In this document: piece after piece, positions 33,537-42,516 of the stretch
How the letters are laid out: every line of letters begins with the position of its first letter
How positions within the stretch are numbered: the stretch's first letter is position 1
Assembly: GCA_964399625.1 (NCBI GenBank)
Contig: CAYNSB010000010.1
Coordinates: forward strand, 1-64,000
DNA length: 64,000 nucleotides
From: CAYNSB01 sp964399625
Lineage (GTDB): Bacteria > Planctomycetota > Phycisphaerae > Phycisphaerales > UBA1924
Direction of reading: 5' to 3'
Program-made: the position numbers and the translations under genes
Notes under the pieces: model-generated
Seen by the model: the letters and a program-made list of their open reading frames with translations, nothing else
Told to the model about the DNA's origin: nothing
The model's database searches: none

Positions 33537-36500
33537 TCAGTTCGGATTCACATCGGTCCACGACGCGATCTTGGGGCGTGCGGGCGTGATGTTCACCGTG
33601 AGCATCTGCGCAATCGTCCGTGAGCCGATCGTGGTGCTCGCGGCGCTGGGCACGACGGTCTGCGTCGCGGTGCCGCCCGCGTGCAGCACCTTGACGGTGT
33701 ACGTGGTCCCGGGAGCCACTCCGCCGAAGTGTGCCCAGAAAGGCTCACTCCCGTAGCCGCGCTGCGCGCCGATATCGCGCACCTGCAGCAGCGTCGTGCC
33801 CGCGGCGTTCCACAGTTCCACCCGGCAGCGTGCGTCGGGAAGCGTGAAGTTGCCCGAGGGGTCCTTGGCCATCACCCGAACCTTGACGTAGTTGGTGTTG
33901 GCCGCGATGAGGTTCGACAGGTTCTCAAACACGCGCTCCGTTCCCCACGAGCCGGTCACGATGAGATCGAGATCGCCGTCGTTGTCCAGATCGGCGAACA
34001 CGGCGTCCGTCGGATCCCCCTCCACGGAGCAGCCCTGGAACGACTTTGTGGACGTTCCGTCGCCGTTATTGCGCCAGAGCGTGCAGTAGCCCTGCCCCAC
34101 GAGCATGAGGTCGAGGTATCCGTCGTTGTCGAAGTCCCCCCAGCAGGCGGAGCACTGCACGCCCGTGTCGGTGATCCCCGCGTAGGGCAGGCCGGCGGTG
34201 GCAGCGGCGGTCGCGTTGTTCACGTTGACGAAGTTGCCGCTCCCGCCCGGGTTGCGATACAGAGCGCCGGGGCTCCCATCGCCGGAGCGGTTGGTCACGA
34301 AGAGATCCTGGTTCCCGTCGTTGTTGAAGTCGCCCCACGCGGCCGTCTGCGCGGTCGAGGAGACGTTGAGGCCGCGGCTGCTCGTGGTCCACGTGCGAGT
34401 CGTCGCGTTGGACAGAAACAAGCGCCCCGTGCCCACGTTGTAGAAGATGTCGGGAACGCCGTCGGCGTTGATGTCGGCGGTTGCCGCGTAGAGGCCCGAG
34501 CCCCAGTCGCCGGCGCCGTTGGGGAGTTTGGACGAATCGAGCGTGAAAGCCGGCACGCCGACGGTGGTCGTCCCGTTGATGCCACACACATTGCTCGCGC
34601 CGTAGACAAGGGCGGCGATATCGTTGGCGCCATTCGCGTCGGCGTCGATCCCCGCGAGCGTGAAGCCGTACGCCACGCCCGAGAGACCACCGTTGCCCAC
34701 GTCGCCGAAGCTCGGCACGCCGCTCGAGACCTGCGTGCGGATGAAGGTGGGCGACGCTCCCCACCCGGACGACCCGTAGAGATCGGGCACGCCGTTGCGA
34801 TCGAAATCGAGGATCGTCGCGTAGCGCGCCTTGCCCGTGGCGCTCACCAGGCGCGAGGTGAACGAGAGACTCCCCGACGTGATCGACGTCTGCATGAGGT
34901 AGGAGCCGGCGCTGCCGCCATCGACGAGGATGTCCTGGAGCCCATCCCCGTTGAAGTCGCACACGTGCACGCCGCCCGTGGAGTTGATGTTTGACGAATC
35001 CGAGGAGATGGAGAATCCGCTGGACGAGCTGATGTCGCGGAACCGGGGCATCGAATTGACCAGGGCGCCACCCGGGGACTGCGTGTTGAAAAGGCTCGGA
35101 TCGCCCGCGGCCCGCACGACAACGTTGTCCAGGGCGTACGACTCGTCGGTGAGGTCGCCGTCGAGCTGGGTCGTCCAGCGGATGCGCGCGACGCTCGAGC
35201 CCGCGGTGAACGAGAACCACACGCGCCGGTACAGCGTGTCGTTGTACGACGAGCTGTACCCGAGGTCGGCGTACGCGTACTCGGGATTGAACGGGTACGA
35301 CTGGTAGTCCCAGCACGCGAATGTTTCGGAGAGGACCTGGGTTCCATTGACATACACGCGCAGATAGTCGGGGCCCCACGTCGTGTCGTTGCCGTCCCAG
35401 CTATCGATGAGGTAGAGATCGAACGCGACGTAGTAGGTGGTGCCGCTCGACACGTTCAGCGTGAGCTGCGTGTTGTCCTGCGAGCCGCCGTAGTTGGGCA
35501 TGCCAAATCGTCCGCCCATGAAGCCGAAATTCGTGTCGTTGATCGAGTCCTGTCGCGACCACTCGGGCCCGGGGACCGTCGAGAAGTCGCAGGTGTACCC
35601 TGACGAAGCGCTGACCGTCGGGAACGCAAAGGTCCTGACAGAGACGTTGTCCAAGGCGAAGTTTCGGCTCGCGACCGAGGTCGTGGGGTCCGATCGGAAC
35701 GTGATGAACGTGTACGACGCGTCGGCTGTGAACCGCGCCCACGCCTGCTTGTAGATCTTGTCGGTGGTGATGGACGTGCCGGGGTTGTACGTGTACCGCG
35801 CCGCGGGGAACTTGTCGATGCCGCCCGACGCCGATTCGGGGCGGTAGCTCCAGATGAGCTTCCCGTTGGCGTAGACGTTCATGGGCTCGTTGTTCCAGTC
35901 CAGCAGCACAAAGTCGAAGTACACGATGTACGACGTTCCCGCGGTCGTGGAGACCATGAGGTTCTGCTGCCCCGGCGGCGTGGACGCGAGGCTGTACGGG
36001 CCCGCGACCGTGCCCACGCCCCCCGAGTATGTCGTGTTCGCGGAGTACGACCACTCACCGGCGACGCCCGCGTCGAACGTGGTTGAGTACGGCAGGCTCG
36101 CCGGGCTCTGCGAGTAGCGCTCGTAGGCACCCAGGCACGGCTGCCAGTTCCGCGCGAGGTACAGGATGTCGTAGTACATGGCGAGCGTCGAGTTGCCCGC
36201 GTTGATGGCGGGCGAGCCGGACTGCAGACGGAAATCGCCCGACGCGGCGTTGACGAAGAGTGGATTGCCCGTGAGTGCGCCCGTGCCGGCGGTCACGCCC
36301 TGGTAGTTCGCCGTCGCGTTCGAGTACATCAGGTTGTAGGAGTTGCTCAGCGTGCCGCCCGTTCTGTACAGCCCGTATCGCCCGCTGTTGGACACGATGC
36401 AGTTGCGGACGTTCGCCGTGCCGCCCTTGACCCACACGGCGTCGAGCTGGCAGTTGTAGAACGTGCAATTGGTGATCGTCGCGCTGTTGCTCGCGTTCGC

Positions 36501-37352
36501 CTCGAGCTCGATGCCCTGCTGCGTCATCGTGGCGAACAGAGAGTTGGTCACCGTGAGCGTCGCGGCGGCGCCCATCCAGATGCCATCCAGCCCGTTGCGG
36601 AACTTGGTGCGATCGACCGTGATCGTCGGGCCCGCTCCGTTGATGCTGATGCCGTCGTCAAGGTAGTTGTAGAGATCGCAGCCCGTGACAGTGATGGTCG
36701 AGGTATCGCCCGTGTTGATCGGCACGAACGCCGAGGTGCTCATGTCGTGGATCGACGAGTCGGTGATGGTGACGTTGCTATTGGTGGTGCCCGACTTGCG
36801 GATGTACACGCCGTCGCCCAGCGAGTTGTAGATGTTGCAGGCGCGGATCGTCAGCGTCGATCCCGCGGCGGTCACGCCGCCCCCCGTGCCCGAGGGGATC
36901 GTCACGCCATTGAGCACGCCGCCCGTGGAGAGGTACCAGTAAACCGCGGCGACGCTGGAGCCCGTGACATTGAATCCGTGGAACTCGATGTAGTCCTTCT
37001 GGCTCACCAGGATCGCGTAGGCCCCGGTCCCGGCGGGGATGGTCACGGTGCCGGAGTCGCCCGTGAACGCGCCGGTCGTGTCGGCGATGAACCTGATCGG
37101 GCTCCCCGAGGTGCCGCTGTTCACGGGCGAGACCTGCCCCGAGTACGAGCCCGCGCCGACATAGATAGTGTCCCCAGCGCTGGCGACGCTCGCTGCCTTG
37201 GCAATCGTGGCGAACGCGGATTGGGGGGCCATCCCGTTGTTGGTGTTGTTGCCGCTGGCGCGCACGTAGTACGTCACCTGCGCCAGCGCCGCGGGCGCTT
37301 GGCAGAGGGCGACCATAATGCAAGCGATGCGAATGAGGAGCGCGCGTGCCAT
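33537..37352 (-). CDS. Secreted beta-helix plus FG-GAP/ASPIC repeat protein
   Basis: The 1271-residue product has a signal peptide (MARALLIRIACIMVALCQAP, then AALAQ). Residues 25-400 form a right-handed beta-helix (VTYYVRASGNNTNNG, GDTIYVGAGSYSG, many TITNCTF-type turns). Two related beta-sandwich-like domains follow (each with NVYANGKLIWS or RVYVNGTQVLSET and ALDNVSVR). The C-terminal third has seven FG-GAP calcium-type repeats (DFNGDGLQDIL, DINADGVPDIF, DFNNDGNQDLF, DFDNDGYLDLM, DLDNDGDLDLI) and an ASPIC/UnbV-like end (GSEPFWAHFGGVAPGTTYTV). It may bind or process surface glycans. No sorting tail is seen. AAGGGACGG precedes ATG 37352. Confidence 0.85.
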   Translation of the reverse strand: MARALLIRIACIMVALCQAPAALAQVTYYVRASGNNTNNGMAPQSAFATIAKAASVASAGDTIYVGAGSYSGQVSPVNSGTSGSPIRFIADTTGAFTGDSGTVTIPAGTGAYAILVSQKDYIEFHGFNVTGSSVAAVYWYLSTGGVLNGVTIPSGTGGGVTAAGSTLTIRACNIYNSLGDGVYIRKSGTTNSNVTITDSSIHDMSTSAFVPINTGDTSTITVTGCDLYNYLDDGISINGAGPTITVDRTKFRNGLDGIWMGAAATLTVTNSLFATMTQQGIELEANASNSATITNCTFYNCQLDAVWVKGGTANVRNCIVSNSGRYGLYRTGGTLSNSYNLMYSNATANYQGVTAGTGALTGNPLFVNAASGDFRLQSGSPAINAGNSTLAMYYDILYLARNWQPCLGAYERYSQSPASLPYSTTFDAGVAGEWSYSANTTYSGGVGTVAGPYSLASTPPGQQNLMVSTTAGTSYIVYFDFVLLDWNNEPMNVYANGKLIWSYRPESASGGIDKFPAARYTYNPGTSITTDKIYKQAWARFTADASYTFITFRSDPTTSVASRNFALDNVSVRTFAFPTVSASSGYTCDFSTVPGPEWSRQDSINDTNFGFMGGRFGMPNYGGSQDNTQLTLNVSSGTTYYVAFDLYLIDSWDGNDTTWGPDYLRVYVNGTQVLSETFACWDYQSYPFNPEYAYADLGYSSSYNDTLYRRVWFSFTAGSSVARIRWTTQLDGDLTDESYALDNVVVRAAGDPSLFNTQSPGGALVNSMPRFRDISSSSGFSISSDSSNINSTGGVHVCDFNGDGLQDILVDGGSAGSYLMQTSITSGSLSFTSRLVSATGKARYATILDFDRNGVPDLYGSSGWGASPTFIRTQVSSGVPSFGDVGNGGLSGVAYGFTLAGIDADANGANDIAALVYGASNVCGINGTTTVGVPAFTLDSSKLPNGAGDWGSGLYAATADINADGVPDIFYNVGTGRLFLSNATTRTWTTSSRGLNVSSTAQTAAWGDFNNDGNQDLFVTNRSGDGSPGALYRNPGGSGNFVNVNNATAAATAGLPYAGITDTGVQCSACWGDFDNDGYLDLMLVGQGYCTLWRNNGDGTSTKSFQGCSVEGDPTDAVFADLDNDGDLDLIVTGSWGTERVFENLSNLIAANTNYVKVRVMAKDPSGNFTLPDARCRVELWNAAGTTLLQVRDIGAQRGYGSEPFWAHFGGVAPGTTYTVKVLHAGGTATQTVVPSAASTTIGSRTIAQMLTVNITPARPKIASWTDVNPN

Positions 37353-37569
37353 TCCGTCCCTTGCTTTGCGCACGATTGCGAGCAATGAGGCACGGGGGCT
37401 ATCGGGCGGATCTGGAGACGGATCGAGGGAGAGGGCCGGCCTGGTGAGCGAGCCGGGGTGGCTTCGCCCTACAAGTTTGTGCGGATCAAATGGTGCCGCA
37501 CGGTGCTGCAGCGCACCATGACGCCGCGCAAATTCTGCCTGCGCTTGATTCGCGGGGACGGGGGCGGGA

Positions 37570-39207
37570 TCAGTGCGTCGCCCTTCGTCCCGTGAGCGCG
37601 GCACGCAGGCTCGCCTCGAGCTTGTGCTCCTTGTGCCGGGCCGGGTCGAACGCGACGGGCAGGATCAGCGAGAACATCGATCCGCGTCCCACCTCCGAGA
37701 CGAGCTGGATCTCGCCCTGGAGCACGTGGGCCAGTTCTCGCGAGATCGCCAGCCCCAGCCCCGTGCCCGCGTGCTCGCGGGCGAGCCCCGCGTCGAGCTG
37801 CGTGAACTTCTGAAAGAGCTTGCCCTGGTCCTCGGGCGAGATGCCCGGGCCCGTGTCGAGCACGGAAATCCGGACCCGCTCCTGCGCGCTGGGCCCCTCG
37901 ATGCTCGTCGCCGCGAGCCGATCCACGCGGAGCGTGACGCAGCCCGCCCGCCCCGACGGGTCGACGCCGGGAGTGAACTTCACCGCGTTCGAAAGGAAGT
38001 TCAGCACGATCTGCTGGAGCTTGGTCGCGTCCGTGCGCACGGGGGGAAACTCGCCCTCTCCCTCGAACTTGAGCTCCAGCCCCTTCTTCTCCGCCTGCAC
38101 CGCGACCATGCCCAGCAAGCCCCGGCACGTGTCCACGAGGTTGACGGGCGCGATCGCCAGGTCCACGCGCCCGGCCTCGATCTTGGCCATCTCCAGCAGG
38201 CTCGTGATCATTTCCAGCAGGTTTCGAGACGCGGTGGCGATGTTCTCCAGGTACCGCAGACGCTTGGAGAGCCTCGTCGAGTCGTCCCCTGCCTCGAGCT
38301 CCGATTGGGCCGCGTCGCGGAGCAGGTCCGTGAAGCCGATGATCGAGTTGAGCGGCGTGCGCAGCTCGTGTGAGATGCCGGCCAGGAACTCGCCCTTGAG
38401 GCGGGCCGCCTCGTAGAGCGCGGAGTTGCTCTCGGCGAGCTCGTTGAGCTTCACGTCCAGCGCCGAGTTGATCGCGCGCAGCTGGTCCTGCGATCGCGTG
38501 ATCTCGGTGAGCATCCCGTTGAACGTCTGCGAGAGCTCCTCGAACTCGTCGCCCGTGGAGATCTCCGAGCGGATCGCCAGGTCCCCCTCGCGGACGCGCT
38601 CGGCCGTCTCCTTGAGCGCGCGCACGGGATCGAGGATGAGGCGGTGCGTGATGAGGTAGAACACGAGCGTCGCGAGCCCCAGCACGAACAGGCCCGCGCC
38701 CAGCAGGTACGCCATGTTGATCAGCAGCAGACGTGTCGCCTCAAAGTCCCGGCGCTCGAGGACGATGAGCCCCTGCAGCGTGCTCAGGGGCCCGGGCTCG
38801 CGGACCGCGCGCGCGTAGCGGTACTGACGCGTGATGCCCGACCACGTGGCACGCACGTAGTCGCCGCGCCTGGGGTCCTTCGTGAACGCGTCGAGCGCGA
38901 GATTGACGAAGGGGACCTCGTGGGCGCGTGCGCGCGCCGCGGGCAGATCGAGCCGCCGAGCCCTGACGCCGCCCCGCTCGGTCTCGCCCGAGGGCCCGCC
39001 CCCCGCGAGGACCGGCGACCCCGGATCGCCCTGCTGCTCCAGGCGCTGCCACACGTCGACCTGCTGGCGGCACAGGTCGAGCTGGCTCTCATCGACGAGC
39101 GTGTTCATGCGCAGGAAGGGGATGGACAGCGCGGCGAGCACGATCATGACGATCGCCCCGCCAAAGAGCAGCAGACACTTGTTCGCCAGGGAGATCCCGC
39201 GCCACAT
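37570..39207 (-). CDS. Membrane sensor histidine kinase
   Basis: The 545-residue product has membrane helices at about 11-33 and 163-188 around a periplasmic sensor of about 130 residues, then HAMP (189-242), a HisKA domain with GISHELRTPLNSIIGFTDLL (His280) and an ATPase domain: N box NFLSNAVKFT (403-412), G1 DTGPGI (451-456), F box LFQKF, G2 GTGLGL (481-486). It should autophosphorylate in response to an outside signal. No response regulator is adjacent, so it is an orphan kinase. It is divergent from miaB, 58 bp away. Confidence 0.93.
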   Translation of the reverse strand: MWRGISLANKCLLLFGGAIVMIVLAALSIPFLRMNTLVDESQLDLCRQQVDVWQRLEQQGDPGSPVLAGGGPSGETERGGVRARRLDLPAARARAHEVPFVNLALDAFTKDPRRGDYVRATWSGITRQYRYARAVREPGPLSTLQGLIVLERRDFEATRLLLINMAYLLGAGLFVLGLATLVFYLITHRLILDPVRALKETAERVREGDLAIRSEISTGDEFEELSQTFNGMLTEITRSQDQLRAINSALDVKLNELAESNSALYEAARLKGEFLAGISHELRTPLNSIIGFTDLLRDAAQSELEAGDDSTRLSKRLRYLENIATASRNLLEMITSLLEMAKIEAGRVDLAIAPVNLVDTCRGLLGMVAVQAEKKGLELKFEGEGEFPPVRTDATKLQQIVLNFLSNAVKFTPGVDPSGRAGCVTLRVDRLAATSIEGPSAQERVRISVLDTGPGISPEDQGKLFQKFTQLDAGLAREHAGTGLGLAISRELAHVLQGEIQLVSEVGRGSMFSLILPVAFDPARHKEHKLEASLRAALTGRRATH

Positions 39208-39265
39208 GCGGGCTCAGTCTACGGGACGCGGACCACCCGCGCCGCGCGGTTTATAATCACCCCGC

Positions 39266-41116
39266 ATGCCCTCCAAGGCGGTCTATCTCGAAACGTTCGG
39301 GTGCCAGATGAACGAGCTCGACAGCGAGCTGGTCACGGGCTCCCTGCGCGCCCTGGGGTACCGCTTCACGGGCGACCCGGCGGGCGCGGACGTCGTGCTC
39401 TACAACACCTGCTCGGTGCGCGAGCACGCCGAGCAGAAGGTCTGGAGCCGATTGGGGGAGCTGGCGATCCGCAAGAAGGACCAGCCCGGGCTGGTCGTGG
39501 GCGTTCTGGGGTGCATGGCCGAGCGCGACGGCGAGGACCTGATCGCGCGCATGCCCGTCGTCGATGTCCTGTGCGGGCCGGGGGAGCTCGACAAGCTGCC
39601 CGCGTTGCTGGACAACGCGGTGCGCACGCGGACGTCCCTGGTCGCCGACGACACCAACGGGACGTTCGCCGCGAGCACGAGCGCCGCCCAGGTCGCGCTG
39701 CAGGGGAACGCGTCGCGTCGGAGCGCGACGCTCGCCGCCGCGGCCGACACGCTCGAGCTGCTCGATCTTTCACGCGCCATCTCGCCCGTGGACCCGGCAG
39801 GGTGGCCCGCGCTCGGCGAGGGTGGCCTGCCCTCCGGATTGGGCGATGGACTGAAGAGCGACGCGCCCCGGCGCTCCGCGTACGTGCGGATCACGCGCGG
39901 GTGCAACAAGTTCTGCACGTACTGCGTCGTGCCTTTCACACGCGGGGCGGAGGTGCACCGCCCGCCCGAGCACATCGTCGAGGAGTGCCGCAAGCTCGCC
40001 GACGCGGGGGTGATCGAGGTCACGCTGCTGGGGCAGACGGTGAACCACTACCGCTTCGAGCACGGCTCGGCGGTGAGCGTGAACGGGATCACGCAGCCGC
40101 AGAAGGGGCGAACGTACGCGGGCAGCGCCGCGGGACGGCGCGACCCCTTCGCCGGCGAGCGCACGACGACCTTCGCCGACCTGCTCGCGTTGATCCATGA
40201 GAAGGTGCCGGCGATCAAGCGTCTCCGCTTCGTGACCAGCTACCCGAGGGACTTCGGCGACGACGTGCTCGAGGCGATCCGCGATCATCCGCGCGTGTGC
40301 CGGTACCTGCACGTGCCCGGGCAGTCCGGGAGCGATCGGATCCTGCGGGCGATGAACCGCGGGTACGAGGTCGGCGAGTACGTGGAGTTCCTTGAGCGCG
40401 CCCGCGCGATCCTGGACCAGCCCGAGCGCGGACGCCCGCTCATGATCTCCGGCGACATCATCGTGGGGTTCCCGGGCGAGACGGACGAGGACTTCGCGGC
40501 GACCGTCGCCCTTGTGGAGCGGGCGCGGTACAAGAACTGCTTTATCTTCAAGTACTCCCCTCGCCCGGGCACGCCCGCGTTCGATCGGCTCGAGGACGAC
40601 GTGCCCGAGAGCGTCAAGCGCCGGCGCAACAACGAGCTGCTCGCGATCCAGTCGCGGATCAGCGACGAGATCAGCCGCGAGCAGATCGGGCGCACGCAGG
40701 ACGTGTTCGTCGAGGGGCTCTCGCGGCGCGAAAGGAAGAAATCCCTGACCCACGGCGAGATCCGCAAGACTCGGGCCGTGGCGGCGGGAACCGTCTCGCT
40801 CACAATCGCCGGACGCGGACTGACCGACCAGGAGCAGGGATGCTCCGACGATGGTTGCGGCGGGCACGAGCACGGCGGTTCCGCCTGCGCGATCGACCTG
40901 GAGCAGGTGGCCGCGACGGATGACGGAACGGACGTTTCCGTCGCGACGGCGCGTGCGGATGAGCAGGGACTCGTCCAGCTCTCGGGTCGGACGGACGGCG
41001 ACCTGATCGTCTTCTTTGAAGCGCCGCGGAGCCGGGCGGAACGGTTGATCGGGTCGATCGTGCCAGTCCGCATCGATCGCGCCGATCGCCTGTGCCTGCA
41101 CGGGAGCCAGTCGTGA
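39266..41116 (+). CDS. miaB: tRNA-2-methylthio-N6-dimethylallyladenosine synthase MiaB, with insertions
   Basis: MiaB adds a methylthio group to i6A37 of tRNA using two [4Fe-4S] clusters. N-terminal cluster ligands are Cys13 (TFGCQMN), Cys49 (YNTCSVRE) and Cys83 (LGCMAER); the radical-SAM motif is RGCNKFCTYCVVPFTRG (Cys213, 217, 220). At 616 residues it is about 150 longer than usual. Extra segments lie at about 126-200 (between the two cluster domains), about 266-299, and in the C-terminal TRAM domain, where Cys526, Cys531, His534, His536 and Cys541 form a short Cys/His-rich patch. It is translationally coupled to arsC by a GTGA overlap. Confidence 0.92.
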   Translation: MPSKAVYLETFGCQMNELDSELVTGSLRALGYRFTGDPAGADVVLYNTCSVREHAEQKVWSRLGELAIRKKDQPGLVVGVLGCMAERDGEDLIARMPVVDVLCGPGELDKLPALLDNAVRTRTSLVADDTNGTFAASTSAAQVALQGNASRRSATLAAAADTLELLDLSRAISPVDPAGWPALGEGGLPSGLGDGLKSDAPRRSAYVRITRGCNKFCTYCVVPFTRGAEVHRPPEHIVEECRKLADAGVIEVTLLGQTVNHYRFEHGSAVSVNGITQPQKGRTYAGSAAGRRDPFAGERTTTFADLLALIHEKVPAIKRLRFVTSYPRDFGDDVLEAIRDHPRVCRYLHVPGQSGSDRILRAMNRGYEVGEYVEFLERARAILDQPERGRPLMISGDIIVGFPGETDEDFAATVALVERARYKNCFIFKYSPRPGTPAFDRLEDDVPESVKRRRNNELLAIQSRISDEISREQIGRTQDVFVEGLSRRERKKSLTHGEIRKTRAVAAGTVSLTIAGRGLTDQEQGCSDDGCGGHEHGGSACAIDLEQVAATDDGTDVSVATARADEQGLVQLSGRTDGDLIVFFEAPRSRAERLIGSIVPVRIDRADRLCLHGSQS

Positions 41117-41577
41117 GCCTCCCGAGCGCCCGGGCACGCATCCTCTTTCTCTGCACGGGCAACTCCTGCCGAAGCCAGATGGCCCACGGATGGGCGCGGA
41201 CGTTGCGGGGCGACGTGCTTGAGGCGCACTCGGCCGGGACCAAACCCCAGGGCCTGAACCCGCTCGCGGTGCGGGCGATGCGCGAGGCGGGCGTGGACAT
41301 CTCGTCCCAAGCCTCGCAGAACGTCGCGGACCTGGCGGCACGGGGCGTCGAGTTTGACTATGTGATCACGGTCTGCGACTCGGCGCACGAGGCCTGCCCG
41401 ATCTTTCCGGCGCGGACGCGGGTCCTGCACGCGGGGTTTGATGATCCGCCACGCCTGGCCCAGGACGCGAGAAGCGAGGACGAGGCGATGGTCCACTATC
41501 GACGCGTGCGCGACCAGATCCGGGCCTTCGTGGAAACGCTTCCCGAGGCCCTCGGTCCGCAGGCTCTGTCGCGCTGA
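41113..41577 (+). CDS. arsC: Arsenate reductase, thioredoxin-type (LMW phosphatase fold)
   Basis: The 154-residue product reduces arsenate to arsenite. It has the phosphatase loop CTGNSCRS (Cys14, Cys19, Arg20) and the downstream redox pair Cys88 and Cys95 (VCDSAHEACPIFP), the C-x6-C spacing of thioredoxin-coupled ArsC. The GTG at 41113 overlaps the miaB stop and has GGGAG seven bases upstream, so it is preferred over 41092. The next gene is an aquaporin 27 bp on, a known partner that lets arsenite leave the cell. Confidence 0.92.
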   Translation: MSLPSARARILFLCTGNSCRSQMAHGWARTLRGDVLEAHSAGTKPQGLNPLAVRAMREAGVDISSQASQNVADLAARGVEFDYVITVCDSAHEACPIFPARTRVLHAGFDDPPRLAQDARSEDEAMVHYRRVRDQIRAFVETLPEALGPQALSR

Positions 41578-41604
41578 ACCCAAAGACCCAACCAAGGGAA
41601 CGCC

Positions 41605-42261
41605 ATGCTTCGAAAGCTTTTCGCCGAGGTCCTCGGAACATTCGCGCTCGTCTTCGCCGGCACCGGCGCGATCGTCATCAACGAGGTGACGGGCGGGAAG
41701 GTCACGCACGTGGGCATCGCGCTCACGTTCGGGCTGGTGGTCATGACCATGGCGTACGCCTTGGGCAGCGTCTCGGGGGCGCACCTCAATCCGGCGGTCA
41801 CGCTCGCGATGACGGCGGGACGCCGGCTCGACGCACGCCTGGCGGTGCCGTACATCGTCGCGCAGATCGTCGGTGCGTTCGGCGCCTCTCTTCTGATGAA
41901 GGCACTCTTCCCCGCGAACGCCGGGCTCGGGACGACGCTTCCCAACGGCGAGGCGTGGGTCTCGGCGGTCCTGGAACTGCTGCTGACGTTCTGGCTCGTG
42001 CTGGTGATCCTGGGCACGACGGCCAACGGAGGATCTCCCATGGCGGGCGCGGCGATCGGCGGCACGATCGGATTCGAGGCGCTCTTCGCGGGGCCGATCA
42101 GCGGGGCATCGATGAATCCCGCTCGCTCGCTCGCGCCCGCGATCGTCAGCGGACAGACCCAGCACCTGTGGGTGTACCTCGGCGCTCCGCTGGTTGGGGC
42201 GCTGCTCGCGGTGCTCGCGTGGCGCGCGATCTCGCCCGCGCGGGGCGATCGCGCCGGCTGA
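41605..42261 (+). CDS. MIP-family aquaporin/aquaglyceroporin, possible arsenite channel
   Basis: The 218-residue product has six membrane helices and both NPA motifs: HLNPAVT (NPA at 62-64) and SMNPARS (171-173). Family members pass water, glycerol or neutral metalloids. Its place right after arsC recalls the AqpS-ArsC arrangement described in Sinorhizobium, where arsenite made by ArsC flows out through the channel; that role is inferred from context only. Start ATG 41605 is preceded by AAGGGAA. Confidence 0.9.
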   Translation: MLRKLFAEVLGTFALVFAGTGAIVINEVTGGKVTHVGIALTFGLVVMTMAYALGSVSGAHLNPAVTLAMTAGRRLDARLAVPYIVAQIVGAFGASLLMKALFPANAGLGTTLPNGEAWVSAVLELLLTFWLVLVILGTTANGGSPMAGAAIGGTIGFEALFAGPISGASMNPARSLAPAIVSGQTQHLWVYLGAPLVGALLAVLAWRAISPARGDRAG

Positions 42262-42516
42262 GCGGTGCGAAAAAAGTGCGCGCGAGGAGCGCGGAAGGAC
42301 TTGTCCGGCGTTCGCGAACTGTTATTGTGATGCGCCCTTCGCGCGTGCCGTGGTGGTCGCGAGCGAGGGGGCTGGTTGTCCGGGTCCGCCCGCCGCGCCG
42401 ACTGAGCAGAGGCGCGTCGATCGCCGATGATCCTCCTGTGTCACGCGCGGAGGGCATCGTCGAAGCGGGGCGGCCCACCCGGTGGGGCTTGTTCGCCGCT
42501 CAGGTTCTCAGAAACG

